Positions 9,878 through 21,675 of a stretch of DNA of 64,000 bases are shown one piece after another. The DNA is from Castanea sativa (Eukaryota; Streptophyta; Magnoliopsida; Fagales; Fagaceae). The position numbers and the translations under genes were made by a program. The stretch lies in assembly GCF_040712315.1 (NCBI RefSeq), contig NC_134017.1:1952001-2016000 (forward strand). The letters are read 5' to 3'. The notes beneath the pieces are model-generated. The model searched no databases, was not told where the DNA came from, and saw only the letters and a list, made by a program, of their open reading frames with translations. How positions within the stretch are numbered: the stretch's first letter is position 1; each line of letters opens with the position of its first letter.

Positions 9878-10622
9878 TGTAAGTGCACAATTGCACCTGG
9901 CCCCAAGAACAGTTACGGGCTCAGGCCCAATGAGCCTTAAACAATATGATTTGTAGAGTGTGGGCTTGAAACCCAGGTTAGAAGTGTTTGAGGATTAAAT
10001 GACAAGCCAAAGATTGTAAACACTTAAAAACAACGGAGACTATTGTAAATTAACCTCCTCGGACGTAAGCCAAGAGTTGTTCTTATATTATCTCTTTCTC
10101 TTTTTTCTTTTTAGGTTACAAAGAAGGGAGCCCCCCCTTTCTATTCTAGGTTTCTCCTTAAATACTCTTCTTTTTGATACTTTGTACACGTGTTGCCCCA
10201 ACTCCCCCTTAGCCTAGATATTTCTTTTCTCAGTGCCTTTGAATAGTAACCAGAAGTTTCCCTTTCACTGTTCAAATGTCACTTCCCCATTAATGCGGCC
10301 AGGGTGGTAGGTGCAGGGTCTTTAATGTGGAGGTGACAGCCTTTATCTTTGGTACTTCTCTAACATCGGTGCTTCGAGGACATTCAAGGGTTTACCCCCT
10401 TTAACCGTTGGTCCTGACCGTGTCATTCCCTAACCTTTACAATGAAGTCCCGGAATCTCCGATGTCCGTCCGAGGGGAAAAATCATCCTCGGCTATACCC
10501 TCGGATCCTCGGCGTATGGGCCAACCCATAGCACTAACAAGTTCTAAATCCAGGAGCAGGTCGGCCTTCCTTAGCATGGCCCAAAGGCCCATATACCCAT
10601 CAGGGTCTTTTTACTCCCCACA
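9878..10622 (-). mobile_element. Solo LTR of the Tat family (745 bp) with TGTAC target duplication
   Basis: The reverse complement begins TGTGGGGAGT and ends TGCACTTACA, and aligns along its length with the LTRs at 22786-23538 and 33548-34297, with moderate divergence. It is flanked on both sides by TGTAC (9873-9877 and 10623-10627). No PBS lies next to it. This is therefore a solo LTR left by LTR-LTR recombination, not the missing 5' LTR of copy 1. Confidence 0.9.
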
Positions 10623-10691
10623 TGTACTTTTTTAGATATATTTGTATAATTTAACCTTTTTTTTTAAAAAAAATGTATAAAAAAATTATTT

Positions 10692-10860
10692 GAGTAATAC
10701 TGCGTCAACAACATTATCAGAATAATTTCACAATAAATTTCAAATGACAAATTGTTATTTATTCTAATTTGAGTTTACCATTGAAGTCATTTTTTTATTC
10801 ACTAATAATAACTTACTATTTATAATTTATTGTAAAAATATTGTAGATGTAGTATTATTC
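10692..10860. mobile_element. Small MITE with GAGTAATAC-type terminal inverted repeats
   Basis: Starts GAGTAATACTGCGTCAACAA and ends with the near-inverse TTGTAGATGTAGTATTATTC. About 170 bp, AT-rich, no coding capacity. It resembles the elements at 22029-22211 and 37603-37769, which share the GAGNAATGCTA-like end. Confidence 0.5.
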
Positions 10861-12973
10861 AATATAATACTATTAAATATATTTTAATCACTGCTCTTTG
10901 GCTATTTATTAACAAAATTCTTGAGGTAAATATACTTTTGGTCCATACATTTTGGACCAATTTCTATCATGGTTCTCACTTTTTTTCTCGGATGTAGTCC
11001 CTAAAATAAAAAATTCATTATCATTTTAGTCTCTACCATCATCTCACTAATGGAAATAGCCTACGTGACAGATGGAGTGCACTGCTGGCATATTAGATGC
11101 TAACATGGTCATTAAAATAATATTAAAATGTTTAATTAATCATAAAAAAAATTATATGTCAACATTTAAATAAATAAATAAAAGAGAAATGTTATGTCCA
11201 CAATTTTTTCATAACAAATTCTAAGTGACAAACATAGTCAAAGTGTTTTTAAAGCATTTTATTATTGTTAAATTAAATACTTTCTCTTCTTCTTTTTCTT
11301 TTTTTTTTCTTTGAAATGAATTTCAAAATACTTGCGTTACATTGAAAAGGTTACATCAACATGGATATTATGAAGTTTCAGGGATCAAGTCAAAATACCA
11401 TTAAAATTTGGGCGTGGCTTACCTCCAATATTTTTTTAATTGGAATTTCCTTTTATTTTAATGAGAGATTGTCATATTACCCAATACTTAAATAAAACGT
11501 AGAGATTAAAATTCACTATCACTTATCATTGTATATTTAAAACAAATGGATATGTCCAATTAAAAAAGTACTAAAAGTAAGTCAAACCTTTTAAATATTA
11601 AACATGGTGCAAGATCAATATAGAGGGAGCTGAAATTAGGGCAATAAATTGTACTGTTGATCAACTAAATCTTTTAACTGCTAGGACCTAGCTAGGAGTT
11701 TGATAATGCATGGCATCCTCCTTTTCCTAGTCATGTGGACATAAATCATAATCAAACTAACTTTACACGTATTTGCTTTTAGAAAAAAAAAAATGATAAA
11801 ATGTAATAATTTTAATTTAGTTTTTTGAGTTATATAATGCTAGTAGTGGTTACATATTTATTTAATTTAGTGAGAATTCTTAGAATTTGTTGTATATGAA
11901 TCTCATAAAAACATATCAAGAATAATTTTGTGAAACATATCAATTATAACTACTTGCATTTTCTTATCTTTTCTTTATTTGTGGAGGGAGTTAAGCAAGC
12001 TAAAATCTAAATGGTTCACAATTATGAGTTTAGAGTACCACACTCCTTAATCAATTTAAAATATTTTGTATAACTTGCAGAGGACCTTGGTCCACAAAAG
12101 CCTTAAATATATGAGTACACTAAAAACTACATGTATCAGTTCATCAAAAAAAAAAAAAAAAAAACCTACATGCATGTATGAAAATTTATAAGTTACCCAG
12201 TTAGTTAAACTTAACTAACACATTAGAAGGGAACACAATTTTTTTTTTGTCACTTTAACAAGTCACATTTCTAATATAAAAAGTTAAGTAATTCTATGAT
12301 TAAGATTACACTCTTCTTTATAAATTTCTTACGAACTAAGTTGTGATGGACTATTTGTTACTTTCACATAAATTCATAATTTTTTTTCTTTATTTAGTCA
12401 CACTAATAGTTATAATTATAATAAAAATTGTGACTATGTTTGTAGTCCTAAATTTGTAATAAACTTAATACAATAATACTTATATTATCTGTAACATTCC
12501 TCTTTTCAAAAGATAAAAATAAAGTTGACTTCTACCTCCCAAATTGGACTTTAACGAGGCTCATAGCCCACGCATTCACCCCCAACCCCTGATGCAGGAA
12601 ACCCACGACTCTCTTTTTGCCGAGCCATATACGGCATCAACGGCCTCACACAAAACCCACAAATCCTCTTTTTAGAAGTTAGAAGTAGGACCTCTACCTG
12701 CTTCAAAATCAAACAAACAAAACATATTCAGTCCTGCACCATATCATATCAGCTGGCCTACAAACACAGCTCAAAAATAATTTTTTTCCTCAAAGAAAAT
12801 AGAGAAAAGTTAACTGAGTATCTGCTTGACAAAAATTATATTTAATTACTAAATTATGAAAATTCATTTGAAAGTTGTTTAAATTATTTTCGATATTTTT
12901 TAAGTCAATTTTTCTATGAATTTAATATATTTATTTATTAATAATGAAGCTTGGTTTCTTGGGGTTCGAGCAT

Positions 12974-13008
<35 letters not shown>

Positions 13009-13194
13009 AACATTGGATATATGCTTGAACTACATCCCACTTTCCCTTCAAACTAAACTGAAGCAATACAAGTGTAAATGTGTAATCGTGTAACAATCCG
13101 CGTTAGAACTAAACTGAATCAAAAGAGAGGGAGGGTGATCATTAAAAGCGACATACGGAATTCTAGAAAAGTTGAGAATATAGCCAAAAATTCA
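10861..13194. other. AT-rich intergenic region
   Basis: No gene found. 10922-11395 looks like a decayed MITE: it starts GGTAAATATACTTTTGGTCC and has a partial inverse, GGGATCAAGTCAAAATACC, near 11381. 12540-12720 is less AT-rich and unassigned. 12979-13003 is a poly(T) tract. The rest is low-complexity A/T sequence. Confidence 0.4.
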
Positions 13195-13520
13195 ACCCAA
13201 CCAAAATCCAAGTTAATTATTAGAAAGCCAAGCTAGTCACGTCCCGAGTGGGATCTCCATAAAAATCCAAGCTAGTTAATAGAAATCCAAGCCAAATATA
13301 TTATAGTATAAAAGGCATGCCCCTATTCAGCAAAAAATTAAAAGGCATGCCCCTGCAGTCACATATGCTCAGTGGGACCTCCATAAAAATCCAAGCTAGT
13401 TATTAGAAAGCCAAGAATTCCAAGCTATTTAGTTGAAAGCCATGCCTGCAGTAACATCCCGAGTGGTATCTTTATAAAAATCCAAGCTAGTTACCAGAAA
13501 TCCAAGCCTTTAATAATAGA
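13195..13520. repeat. Degenerate tandem repeat (AAAATCCAAGCTAGTTA units)
   Basis: The phrase AAAATCCAAGCTAGTTA and close variants recur near 13201, 13260, 13385 and 13479, together with GAGTGGGATCTCCAT variants and GGCATGCCCCT. Units are about 60-125 bp and irregular. No ORF. Confidence 0.7.
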
Positions 13521-13589
13521 AAGCAATTCAAGCCAAATAGTATATACAGAAGAGAAAAGTATTGAAAGATCACCTGTTTATAATATAAA

Positions 13590-13900
13590 GTATATACATT
13601 TTCCTCTCTTTTTTATTCATGGCCTTTATTATATTGGGATGGCACAAATTATTTTGACAACAGTTATTTCCAAGAAATTGACAACCCTTGAAAGGTGCTT
13701 TTTTCCCATAGGACTTTGGCAATTTTGACAATACCGCAACAGCCAACTGGTTTATTTTACAAAAGGAAGTGGTTGATCCAAATATTCATGAAGCTAGTAT
13801 AAGGAAAGGAGTACTGAATTTTTTTGCTCTAGGCTTCAATGTTTGGTACAAACAAAGTACCTTCATTATACCCATTAAATAACATAAACCTCCTAAAGGA
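13590..13900. repeat. Direct segmental duplication, left copy
   Basis: Shares ordered blocks with 17020-17560: ATTGGGATGGCACAAATT, AGTGGTTGATCCAAA, TTCATGAAGCT, AAGGAAAGGAGT and TTTTTTGC-TCTA-GCTT-AATG. The homology is diverged and interrupted by indels. The two copies lie about 3.4 kb apart and flank the small peptide gene at 15150. Confidence 0.7.
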
Positions 13901-14479
13901 CAAACTTTTTTTATATGTTTTTTTTTTTAACAAACAAAGTATTTAGACTTCTTCGAGCATTTGACTATTTTTTAGGGTATATGCAGTTTCTCCATCCCAC
14001 ACACACCAAGTTATTATATGAATGAATCCCTTGGAGATGGCATCAAAATGCTGGCAAGAGGTTTAAAATATTATGCATGATATGTAATAGATGTAAGAGC
14101 ATACAAAAGAATATATATAAATATGTATATGTAGTCATGGCTTGATGAGAAAGAACAATCATCACTAATAAATGTTATAGTTTTCACATTCACTTGTAGA
14201 TTACCTAGTTAATGAAATGATTAAGTCCCATAGGATAGAAATAGTATGGGTCAATTGTTAATATATGATTGTAACACGTGGCAATTTTAAATATTAACCT
14301 ATCTGGAACGCAAATCCATCAACTCAAAAGGTTTCAAGAAAATTGAATTAATTAAAATTGGCTCACGATCAAGAAATATGAGAATTGAACCCCAATATTG
14401 AGACCCCGAAAGTTGCACCCCAAGAAGCGCGAGATATTGGTGAATAAACCCCAAGAAGCCAAGATATTGGTGAATCAAA

Positions 14480-14965
14480 AAAGGTGTAGGTGTCTATAAT
14501 GAAATCAAAAAAGAAGGTCTATAAGGGCATTCACATCAAGTGTGTCAAATATCTTACAAATTGTAAAATTTATATTATTTTTTTATTCAGGTAGAGCTCG
14601 CTTTCTTTTAAAGAAATAATAAAAATTGAATGAAGTTGTAAAAAAAATGAATAAAAATATTTAAAAAAAAATATTTAAATGAAATTGTAAAAAAAATAAA
14701 ATGTTTGATATTTGGTATATTGTAAAATGAGGTGTTAAAATTATAAAAGTAGTATTTTAAAATTATAAATACTAAAATTTTTACAATTATTGATGAAAAT
14801 GCTGTAAAGAATGTCACAACAACAAAGGGCGTAAAATGACCAAGGAAAAAAGTGTAGGTGTCCATAATGAAGTCAAAAAAGTCTATAATGACCAAGGAAA
14901 CAAGGAAAAAGGTGTAGGTGTCTATAAGAAGGTGTCAAGAATGTCACAACAACAAAGGAAAAGAC
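14480..14965. repeat. Short direct repeats around the MITE
   Basis: GTGTAGGTGTCTATAA variants recur at about 14485, 14852 and 14912, and GAATGTCACAACAACAAAGG at 14809 and 14939. This small imperfect repeat cluster upstream of the peptide gene was split by the MITE insertion. Confidence 0.6.
14525..14804. mobile_element. Tourist/Harbinger-like MITE with TAA target duplication
   Basis: Starts GGGCATTCACATCAA and ends TTGATGAAAATGCTG, an imperfect 15-bp terminal inverted repeat. TAA is duplicated at 14522-14524 and 14805-14807. 280 bp, AT-rich interior, no real ORF. A 3-bp TAA/TTA duplication is typical of PIF/Harbinger-derived MITEs. Confidence 0.7.
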
Positions 14966-15149
14966 ACAAAAGACCAATATCTCTTGATAAGAGGGTCAGA
15001 CACAGCACCAAGAGCAAGCAAAGACTTGCTTCCATCCCAAACGGGGGAGAATATATGTAGCAGAATATTTTTTTATTAACAAAAACATTTCTAATTATAT
15101 AGCAGAGTATTTCATACAATTAAATTTCTTTTGTTACTTCAGGGATCAA

Positions 15150-15350
15150 ATGTCGTTTCTTTCAGACTTTAAACTCGCTGCTCAAATACTTGGCCTGGTC
15201 ATCCTCATCATCCTCATTCTCACACTTCGCAGGTTGTTAACTAACGCCCAAATTCTTCCTGGCGGTAACCTTGCTGGTAGTGATGGCATTACCAACAGCA
15301 ACAGCCAAGACAACATCCAAATGATTGTTGTGAATGTCAACCCTGTCTGA
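15150..15350 (+). CDS. Small single-pass membrane peptide, copy A (66 aa)
   Basis: Starts MSFLSDFKLAAQILG. A hydrophobic segment (about residues 9-25) is followed by Arg-Arg and a hydrophilic tail ending DNIQMIVVNVNPV. I do not recognise the family. Support for coding comes from a 61-aa paralogue at 47927-48112 (minus strand) with the same start, membrane segment and DNIQMI-VN-NPV end; in the conserved parts most nucleotide differences fall at third codon positions. A consensus-like acceptor TTGTTACTTCAG lies 7 bases before the ATG, so a 5' UTR intron is possible. The last codons lie inside a 77-bp direct duplication that also copies the 3' UTR. Function unknown. Confidence 0.6.
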   Translation: MSFLSDFKLAAQILGLVILIILILTLRRLLTNAQILPGGNLAGSDGITNSNSQDNIQMIVVNVNPV

Positions 15351-15482
15351 CCCTCCAAGACAATCTATGTAGGTTTGTCAAGACTTGGTTTCCAATATAA
15401 ATAAGTGTGAATGTCAACCCTGTCTGACCCTCCAAGACAATCTATGTAGGTTTTTCAAGACTTGGTTTCCAATATAAATAAG
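15329..15482 (+). repeat. 77-bp direct duplication over the 3' end of the small peptide gene
   Basis: 15329-15405 and 15406-15482 are identical except for one or two bases (GTTTGTCAAG against GTTTTTCAAG). The unit starts in the last codons and includes the stop and 3' UTR, so a copy of the VNVNPV-stop coding end lies downstream. Confidence 0.95.
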
Positions 15483-16030
15483 TTCAAACAGAGTGTTCAC
15501 TGCTCTGTTTTTGTGGTTTGTGTGAAGTACGTGGTGTATATCAGTATATAGTCTGTGGTGTGAGGTTTGCTATATATTATATATATATGTCGTGTGGATC
15601 TGTTTTAGTCCAATACTTGTTGAGGGGCTATGAAAATTTGAACTGTTTGGTTTTCTGATTTTCAGTACAACTTACAAGTCATGTTTTGTTTTTCTTTCTC
15701 CTCCGAAACTTTTAGTTACGAAATATGAATAAGAGTCTGGATCTTTTTTTTCTTTCTGTTGACCAGTTTAGGAAGTTTTCATAAGGAGAAATTGATATGG
15801 GCCTCCAAAACTAAATCTTACATTTTGGGCTCACAAAATTTATGCGGATTTGTTTTAAAAGGCCCAAAGTGGCATGGAGAGTCGCTTTTTTCATCATCTT
15901 TTTTGGGGAATTGTTTTAAGTTGTTTTCCTAATCTCCAATCAGAAATCATGATTGATGCAGATCTAATTCCTCTTTTATATAGTCTGGAATTAATTTCAA
16001 TTTTTCCCCTAACAAAGGACAATAAAGTTA

Positions 16031-17019
16031 TCATTCCAATGGAGCCATCTTTCTATTATCTAATACGGTACAACAGAGTTTTACACCATGTGCTTTGCCT
16101 TTTTTACACTAATTTAGCTTAAGCAAGGTAATGTCTAAATATATATTTTCCAAAAAGGACAAAGAGGGGAGGAGGCGTTGGGCGCAAGGACCACCATTAT
16201 TCTGGTTGGAGTTAAACCATATTTTAATCAAAGCAAAAGGGGTACTTACAGTTTGTTGCAATTTAGTTTTTCCAATTTGAGCTCTCAAAAAAAGGGTGGA
16301 AAAAAACCAAACCTAGTTAAAAAGAGATAACATTCATGCCATACTCAACGTTGATCCACTTTACAAGCTAAATTATTGGTCTCATCTTTTGAAATCTTAA
16401 GAAGGACCTAAACTTTTTATTTTTATTTTAAGAAACACTAGAATTTTAATCTACAGAGTCTTTCCATGATGATTGCTCTTATTATTGGTTAAAATATTAA
16501 TCAATTTTTAGTGTAACAAGTGGCCTAAAGTTTTACACCAATTAAAACTTTCACATTCCTTAAAAAAGGGGTAAAAAATACATTTACATAAGGAAAAAAT
16601 TTGTCACCTTAGATTTTATAACTTGAGCAACAATTGAGCTGGAAGGAATCAATACTCTTGGAAGATATCATATGAGTCGAAGGAAGATTGGAGGAACCGT
16701 GTGAACCGCTGGAACCGTTCACGATTCTCAACTAGGCGGTCGGACTGCGGTTCGTACAGGTCCCTACTTTTTTTGCATAGAATGGTTCTTGATGTTAAAC
16801 AAACTGCAAAAGTGAACGGTTTGAGGTTTTCCCGATCAAACCATACGGTTCGGTTTTAGTTTCAAAACTATAATCAAGAGCGGACACCATAAGTTGAAAC
16901 TCATTTCCATTATAAATGAAAGTTACAAGAAATGGAAAGCTTTTTAATCAAAAGTCATAAAACTTTATATACAAATTTACCTACAAGTCAACAAAAGAGA
17001 AAAATAATAAAAGATCATC
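16031..17019. other. Intergenic region
   Basis: AT-rich. 16690-16880 holds several GAACCG/CGGTTC motifs of the kind seen in the small MITE at 49697, perhaps a decayed relative. No gene. Confidence 0.35.
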
Positions 17020-17560
17020 ACCTATGTAACAGTAATATCAAGTACAAACATTTTCTTCGCTTTTATATTCTGGCCCACAATCCACATAACCAAACAAAGA
17101 AAGAGAATATACGCTTTATCTTGTTGAATCCTTGGCTTGGCCTTTAACTAGCTAGATTGGGATAGCACAAATTGTTTGACATCAGTTATTTTCAGGAACT
17201 TAACATCCCTTACCAGGTGTTTTCTTACCATAGTGTGTGTTTGACCCCAGCTTATAAGACAGTTTTGCTTTTTAGTTTTTATGTACAACTTTTTTTTTTC
17301 AAAAATACAAATATATTTTAGCATAATTTCAACAAAAAGCTAAATAAATTGTTCCCAAAAAGAGTGGTTGATCCAAAATTCGTGAAGCTTTTATTTATTT
17401 GTTTTTATTTATGAGAAGAAAAATTCATGAAGCTTTTGTAAGGAAAGGAGTTGAGTTTTTTGCCCTATGCTTTAATGTGGGGTACAAACCAAGTGATGAT
17501 ATCATTATACATGTTAAATATTTAATGGACTAATAAAACCACCCAAAGAATGAGCTAAAC
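17020..17560. repeat. Direct segmental duplication, right copy
   Basis: Partner of 13590-13900 (see there). An extra block near 17230-17420 shows an internal duplication of the TTCATGAAGCTTTT segment. No ORF supported. Confidence 0.7.
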
Positions 17561-17888
17561 ACAACACAGATGTATCTTTCTTTGAAAATCTATCCCGTGT
17601 AGAGGGAGGATTACCTAGATATATAGTAAGGGGAACTAGTTAAAAGGTTTTGCTATATATCGACCAGACACACGACAAAGTGTAATGGATGGTTTAACCC
17701 TGGGATCTTTTACATGACCTTTTAGCCTCAAAGCTTGGCATCACTAACATCAATGTGGAACTTGATGCAAAGATGGTTTTTCAGTTTTTGAATAATAATC
17801 TTAGTAAAAATCCTCTAATGGAACTATTACTGACTGTAGGAGCCTCTTGAATACTTTCCTAAACAAACAGATTGATCATGTCTATTGT

Positions 17889-20800
17889 TGTAACACCTCA
17901 ACCCAACTTTATATTTAAACTATGTGTTTGAGTGGTTAACTATTATTATTATTTTAAGCTACTTTCTTTCTTTAATTAATAGAAGAGTATTTAATAAACA
18001 TATTATTTTATAATGTCATTGAATAAGAATTGTAAAGATTATAAATAATTGAATGGCTATTTGTATTATGTATATATACTAAGTATGTACAAAATATATT
18101 AAGTGGTTTAAGTTATTAGATACATAGTTGGTGTTTTAATTAGGCATGATGCATGAGATGTTATAGTAGAAATTTCACCCACCCATGCAACCGATGGAAA
18201 TTCATGCCAAAGTATCATGCATGTCGACAAACCCAAAGACCAAGACTTGGCCGGCCATGCAATGAACAAGCTCGACCTAATCTCTTCTTTGACTTTCTCA
18301 AAATATCTAAAACATCCAAGAACTATTTCCCTCTCTATTCTCACGGGTCCAACAAATCAGAATTCTCACCTCACTTTACTCTCTTTTCTCTTAAGGAAAG
18401 AGCTAAAAGCTCTCTTAAGTCTCTTTTCTCAAACCCACGGGTCCACACATCAAAAGAAAGATAAGTTCCATCTCATTTCTTCTTCATACTCTCTCAAAGA
18501 AATTAGAAGACTCAAAAACTCTCTCAAGCTCTCTACCTCTCATACTTTTGGGTCCAGCCACTAGGAAAGGGAAATCCTTTCATGCAAGAGTGATTCTACT
18601 TCTATTTCCCCTCAAGAACCATAAACTTGGTAAGGATTCTAGCTACTCTCATCTTAGAATCCATGATTTCTTCAAGGAATTTTTAGTAATGGTATTTGTG
18701 GTTTGTAAAATTAGGAGATCATGAATTTGTAAGTCTATATAAATATGTTGTTTTAAGAAGCTTTGAAACTGTGTTGGTGATTTGTTGAAGGTAGATTAGG
18801 GTTTTTACCAATTAATGATTGTATATGATTAAGGAAGTAAGAAAAAGTTAGGGTGAGCACATTTGATGTTACTGCTGGGATTTTTGTTGTATTTAATTTT
18901 GCTATAAATGGTTAAATGACTGTATGTAAGTATTTTCTAACATGTCTAATGAGTGTATAAAAATCTCCATATGATAATAAGACTATTTGCAATCATTTTA
19001 TAATTTTACAAGAAAATGTTTTAAATCTGTCACTATAATAGATTTTGTGTTTATGCATGATAAATTATGTATTAAATTGTATACAGAGAATTTGGATGCT
19101 AGGGATCTTTCATATGAAATCTAAGACACGTGGTTGTTATGGAATTGGTCTCAAAGCAATTGGATCGATACAAAAAGAATAGTGCAATTTCTAAATTACA
19201 TGAACTTCTATTAGGACAGATTTGAGTATTCTGTATTGTATGATTTTTAGTAAATTATGGTTTTATGATTTGGCTCTAAAAATGATATGGTATTTACTAG
19301 ACATCCATAGGAGTGGCTCTGTAAATTGGCATGAAAATTGGATGTGAATTGATATCCCATTTGTATTTTATAAGTGAAGTTTATGCTGCTGGAATAAAAA
19401 AGTGAACAGTAAGGGACATACCTAACTTTGAGGATTTAATTCTAAAGTTAAGGTGAATGTTTTGAGCTATAATTTAATATGCTTATCATTTAGAATGTTT
19501 AGATGATAAATATATTTTGTATAACTTGGCTCAAGGTTTAGTGCTCAAAGGAGGGGCTCTAAACCATTCGACTGTTGTTTTTATGAAGCTGTTTTGTTCA
19601 ACATGCTGTATGTTACCTTATGTAAGTTTATGCATGCACCATTACTTCCGATCTCAAACACATTCTGAATTGATTTTAAAGTTGTTTGACATTATTTGAA
19701 TATGAATATTAAAATAATGGTTTCTCTATGATTTAGTACATCATGTTGTTTGATGAATGTTGTGTTTGGGGATTAGGATTTCCTTGATTTTAAGAGATAG
19801 GCTTTGAGATGAATGTGTAAGTTTATGATAATGAATAATTGATAGTAATAAGGTTTAAAATTTGGTTTAGGTGTTACCAGCCCTTAGGTTTGAGCTCCTT
19901 CGACTTTAGACTCTTTGTTCCTCTGCTTTCAGGTAAGGGATAAGTTATATGAGCATTTGGTAAGTCATGAGGTTATTTTAAAGTGTATTATGCATTAAAA
20001 AGTTTTTGATTAGAGATATGACATATAATCTTGTTTCAGACAAGGATATGTTTGTGAACTTTCGAAACCTTATGTATATGATTTGAGCATATTGATGCTA
20101 TTACTAATTCCACGAACATGATGTTTAAAGAAAACAAAGGACATGCTTTTATTATGAAATGTTATGCAAACTATGAATTTCAGTATGGTGTATAAGTATG
20201 AAATGTTTTCGGGTTATGTCATTTGGTTATTTGAACTCGACCAGTAGGGGTTAAATTACTGGCTTTCCATGGAAAATGTTATTTGATTGGCCATTAAAAG
20301 TGGGACTGGCTCTGTTGTACCCGCCCTTGTTGATAACGGTCAACTTATAGAGGATGCCAACCTACCCCATGGTTGAAGATATGTATTATGATGTGATCCT
20401 AGGAATACCTAGCATTGTGGGGAATACTGGATGCCTAGCACAGTGGTACTAGAAGCCTCCCAAATAAGTAAAGATTTATTAGATATGGACTAACCAATAT
20501 GTTATGAATAGCTGTATTATTTTAATGATCATGAGAGAATGATTTTGTTTAAATGCATTATGAAAAGTTAAAAACTCTCATGAAAAGAAGTTTCTGAAGA
20601 AAAGGAAAGTTGTTTTTTAAAGATAAAAGTTTCTGAAATTTTGCTGTACTTTAAAGATAAAGAATCAGATAAAAAAGTTTTAGTGTTCTTTAAAGATAAA
20701 ACTTCTGATAAAGGTATAAGTTTATGTTAAAAAGTCATCAGAAATCTGTTCTTTAAGAAACGTTAAGTTTTATGATTAGTTATAATATTTTATGAAAAGA

Positions 20801-20901
20801 AGTTTATAAAGAAAAAATTTCTTATTTGTTAAGATGTTTCTAATTTAAGATAAAGTTACCAATTATCTGATTTAAGTCAAAATGATTATTTTGTAACAAG
20901 A

Positions 20902-20974
<73 letters not shown>

Positions 20975-21670
20975 TTTAAATAATCAATATTATATTTGGT
21001 GACTTTGTAAGAAATAAAAGAAATTCAACCTAAAAGATTTTCGTAATATTATTCTGATAAGAAAAAGGAGAACAATTATTTTCTTATGAAAAACGTATAA
21101 GTTATTATTATGAATAGTATAAAATACTATGCATGAAAAGATGTTCTCCTATCTGAATAATCTTAAAATGAAATGATTTGATTTACATGCATTCTTATTA
21201 AATTCTTATGTATCGTACCCTTACTGAGCTGTGTAGCTCACTCCTTCCACTTTTTCAGTTAACAGGTTTTATTGTGGAGCAGAGGGAGCCTTAGTCGAGT
21301 TTTGAAAGGAGCTAGTTTTAGTTTTATAAGTATAGATCCCAAATTAGCATTCGATGTTTAGCTTTGTAGTATTATGTATTTTTGGATCTAATGAAAGTTA
21401 TGTACCTAAAGTATTAAGAGATGTATTATGTAAAATTTGGAATTTGATTAACTAGTGGATTATGTTATTCTTTGAGTACAGTGTAGATGCTCTAAATGTC
21501 AAGTGAAAGGTTATATCACTTAAGTAAAGAAACAAGAATTATAAGAAACATGAAACCTTTTGTAAAAGCTTTTGTGAAAAGTTTAGTTGGTTCTTGTTAA
21601 TATGGTTTAAGCTTGATATTAGCAAGCTGGTCATGGTTACAAATCCGAGTATCGGGTTTGGGACGTGACA
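17889..21670 (+). mobile_element. Putative 3.8-kb solo LTR or non-coding LTR element
   Basis: Starts TGTAACACCTCAACCC and ends GGGACGTGACA, the TG..CA ends of an LTR. Flanks are ATTGT (17884-17888) and ACTGT (21671-21675), a 5-bp target duplication with one mismatch. No gag/pol coding sequence was found inside and no second terminal copy was seen, so a very large solo LTR or a non-autonomous derivative fits best. The phrase CTGAGCTGTGTAGCTCACTC near 21227 is one I associate with such elements. Open frames at 18108-18564 look like chance. Confidence 0.5.
20905..20971. repeat. (TA)n microsatellite
   Basis: About 33 TA units inside the putative large LTR. Confidence 0.98.
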
Positions 21671-21675
21671 ACTGT

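Larger units (their letters stand above)
15056..16030 (+). repeat. Arm A of an inverted segmental duplication
   Basis: Collinear, in opposite orientation, with about 47390-48150. Shared blocks include the leader TTTTTTATTAACAAA, the small peptide ORF, TACGTGGT-TA, GTTTGCTATATAT, TTTTGGGCTCACAAAA and GATTGATGCAGATCTAATT. The copies are 31 kb apart. Confidence 0.8.

Noticed and set aside
9878..10622. 5' LTR of retroelement copy 1
   Set aside because: No PBS lies beside it, it has its own TGTAC duplication on both sides, and the copy 1 interior ends about 200 bp away at a scar.
18108..18564. Overlapping ORFs on both strands
   Set aside because: Low-complexity, Ser/Leu-rich, no family features, inside the putative large LTR.
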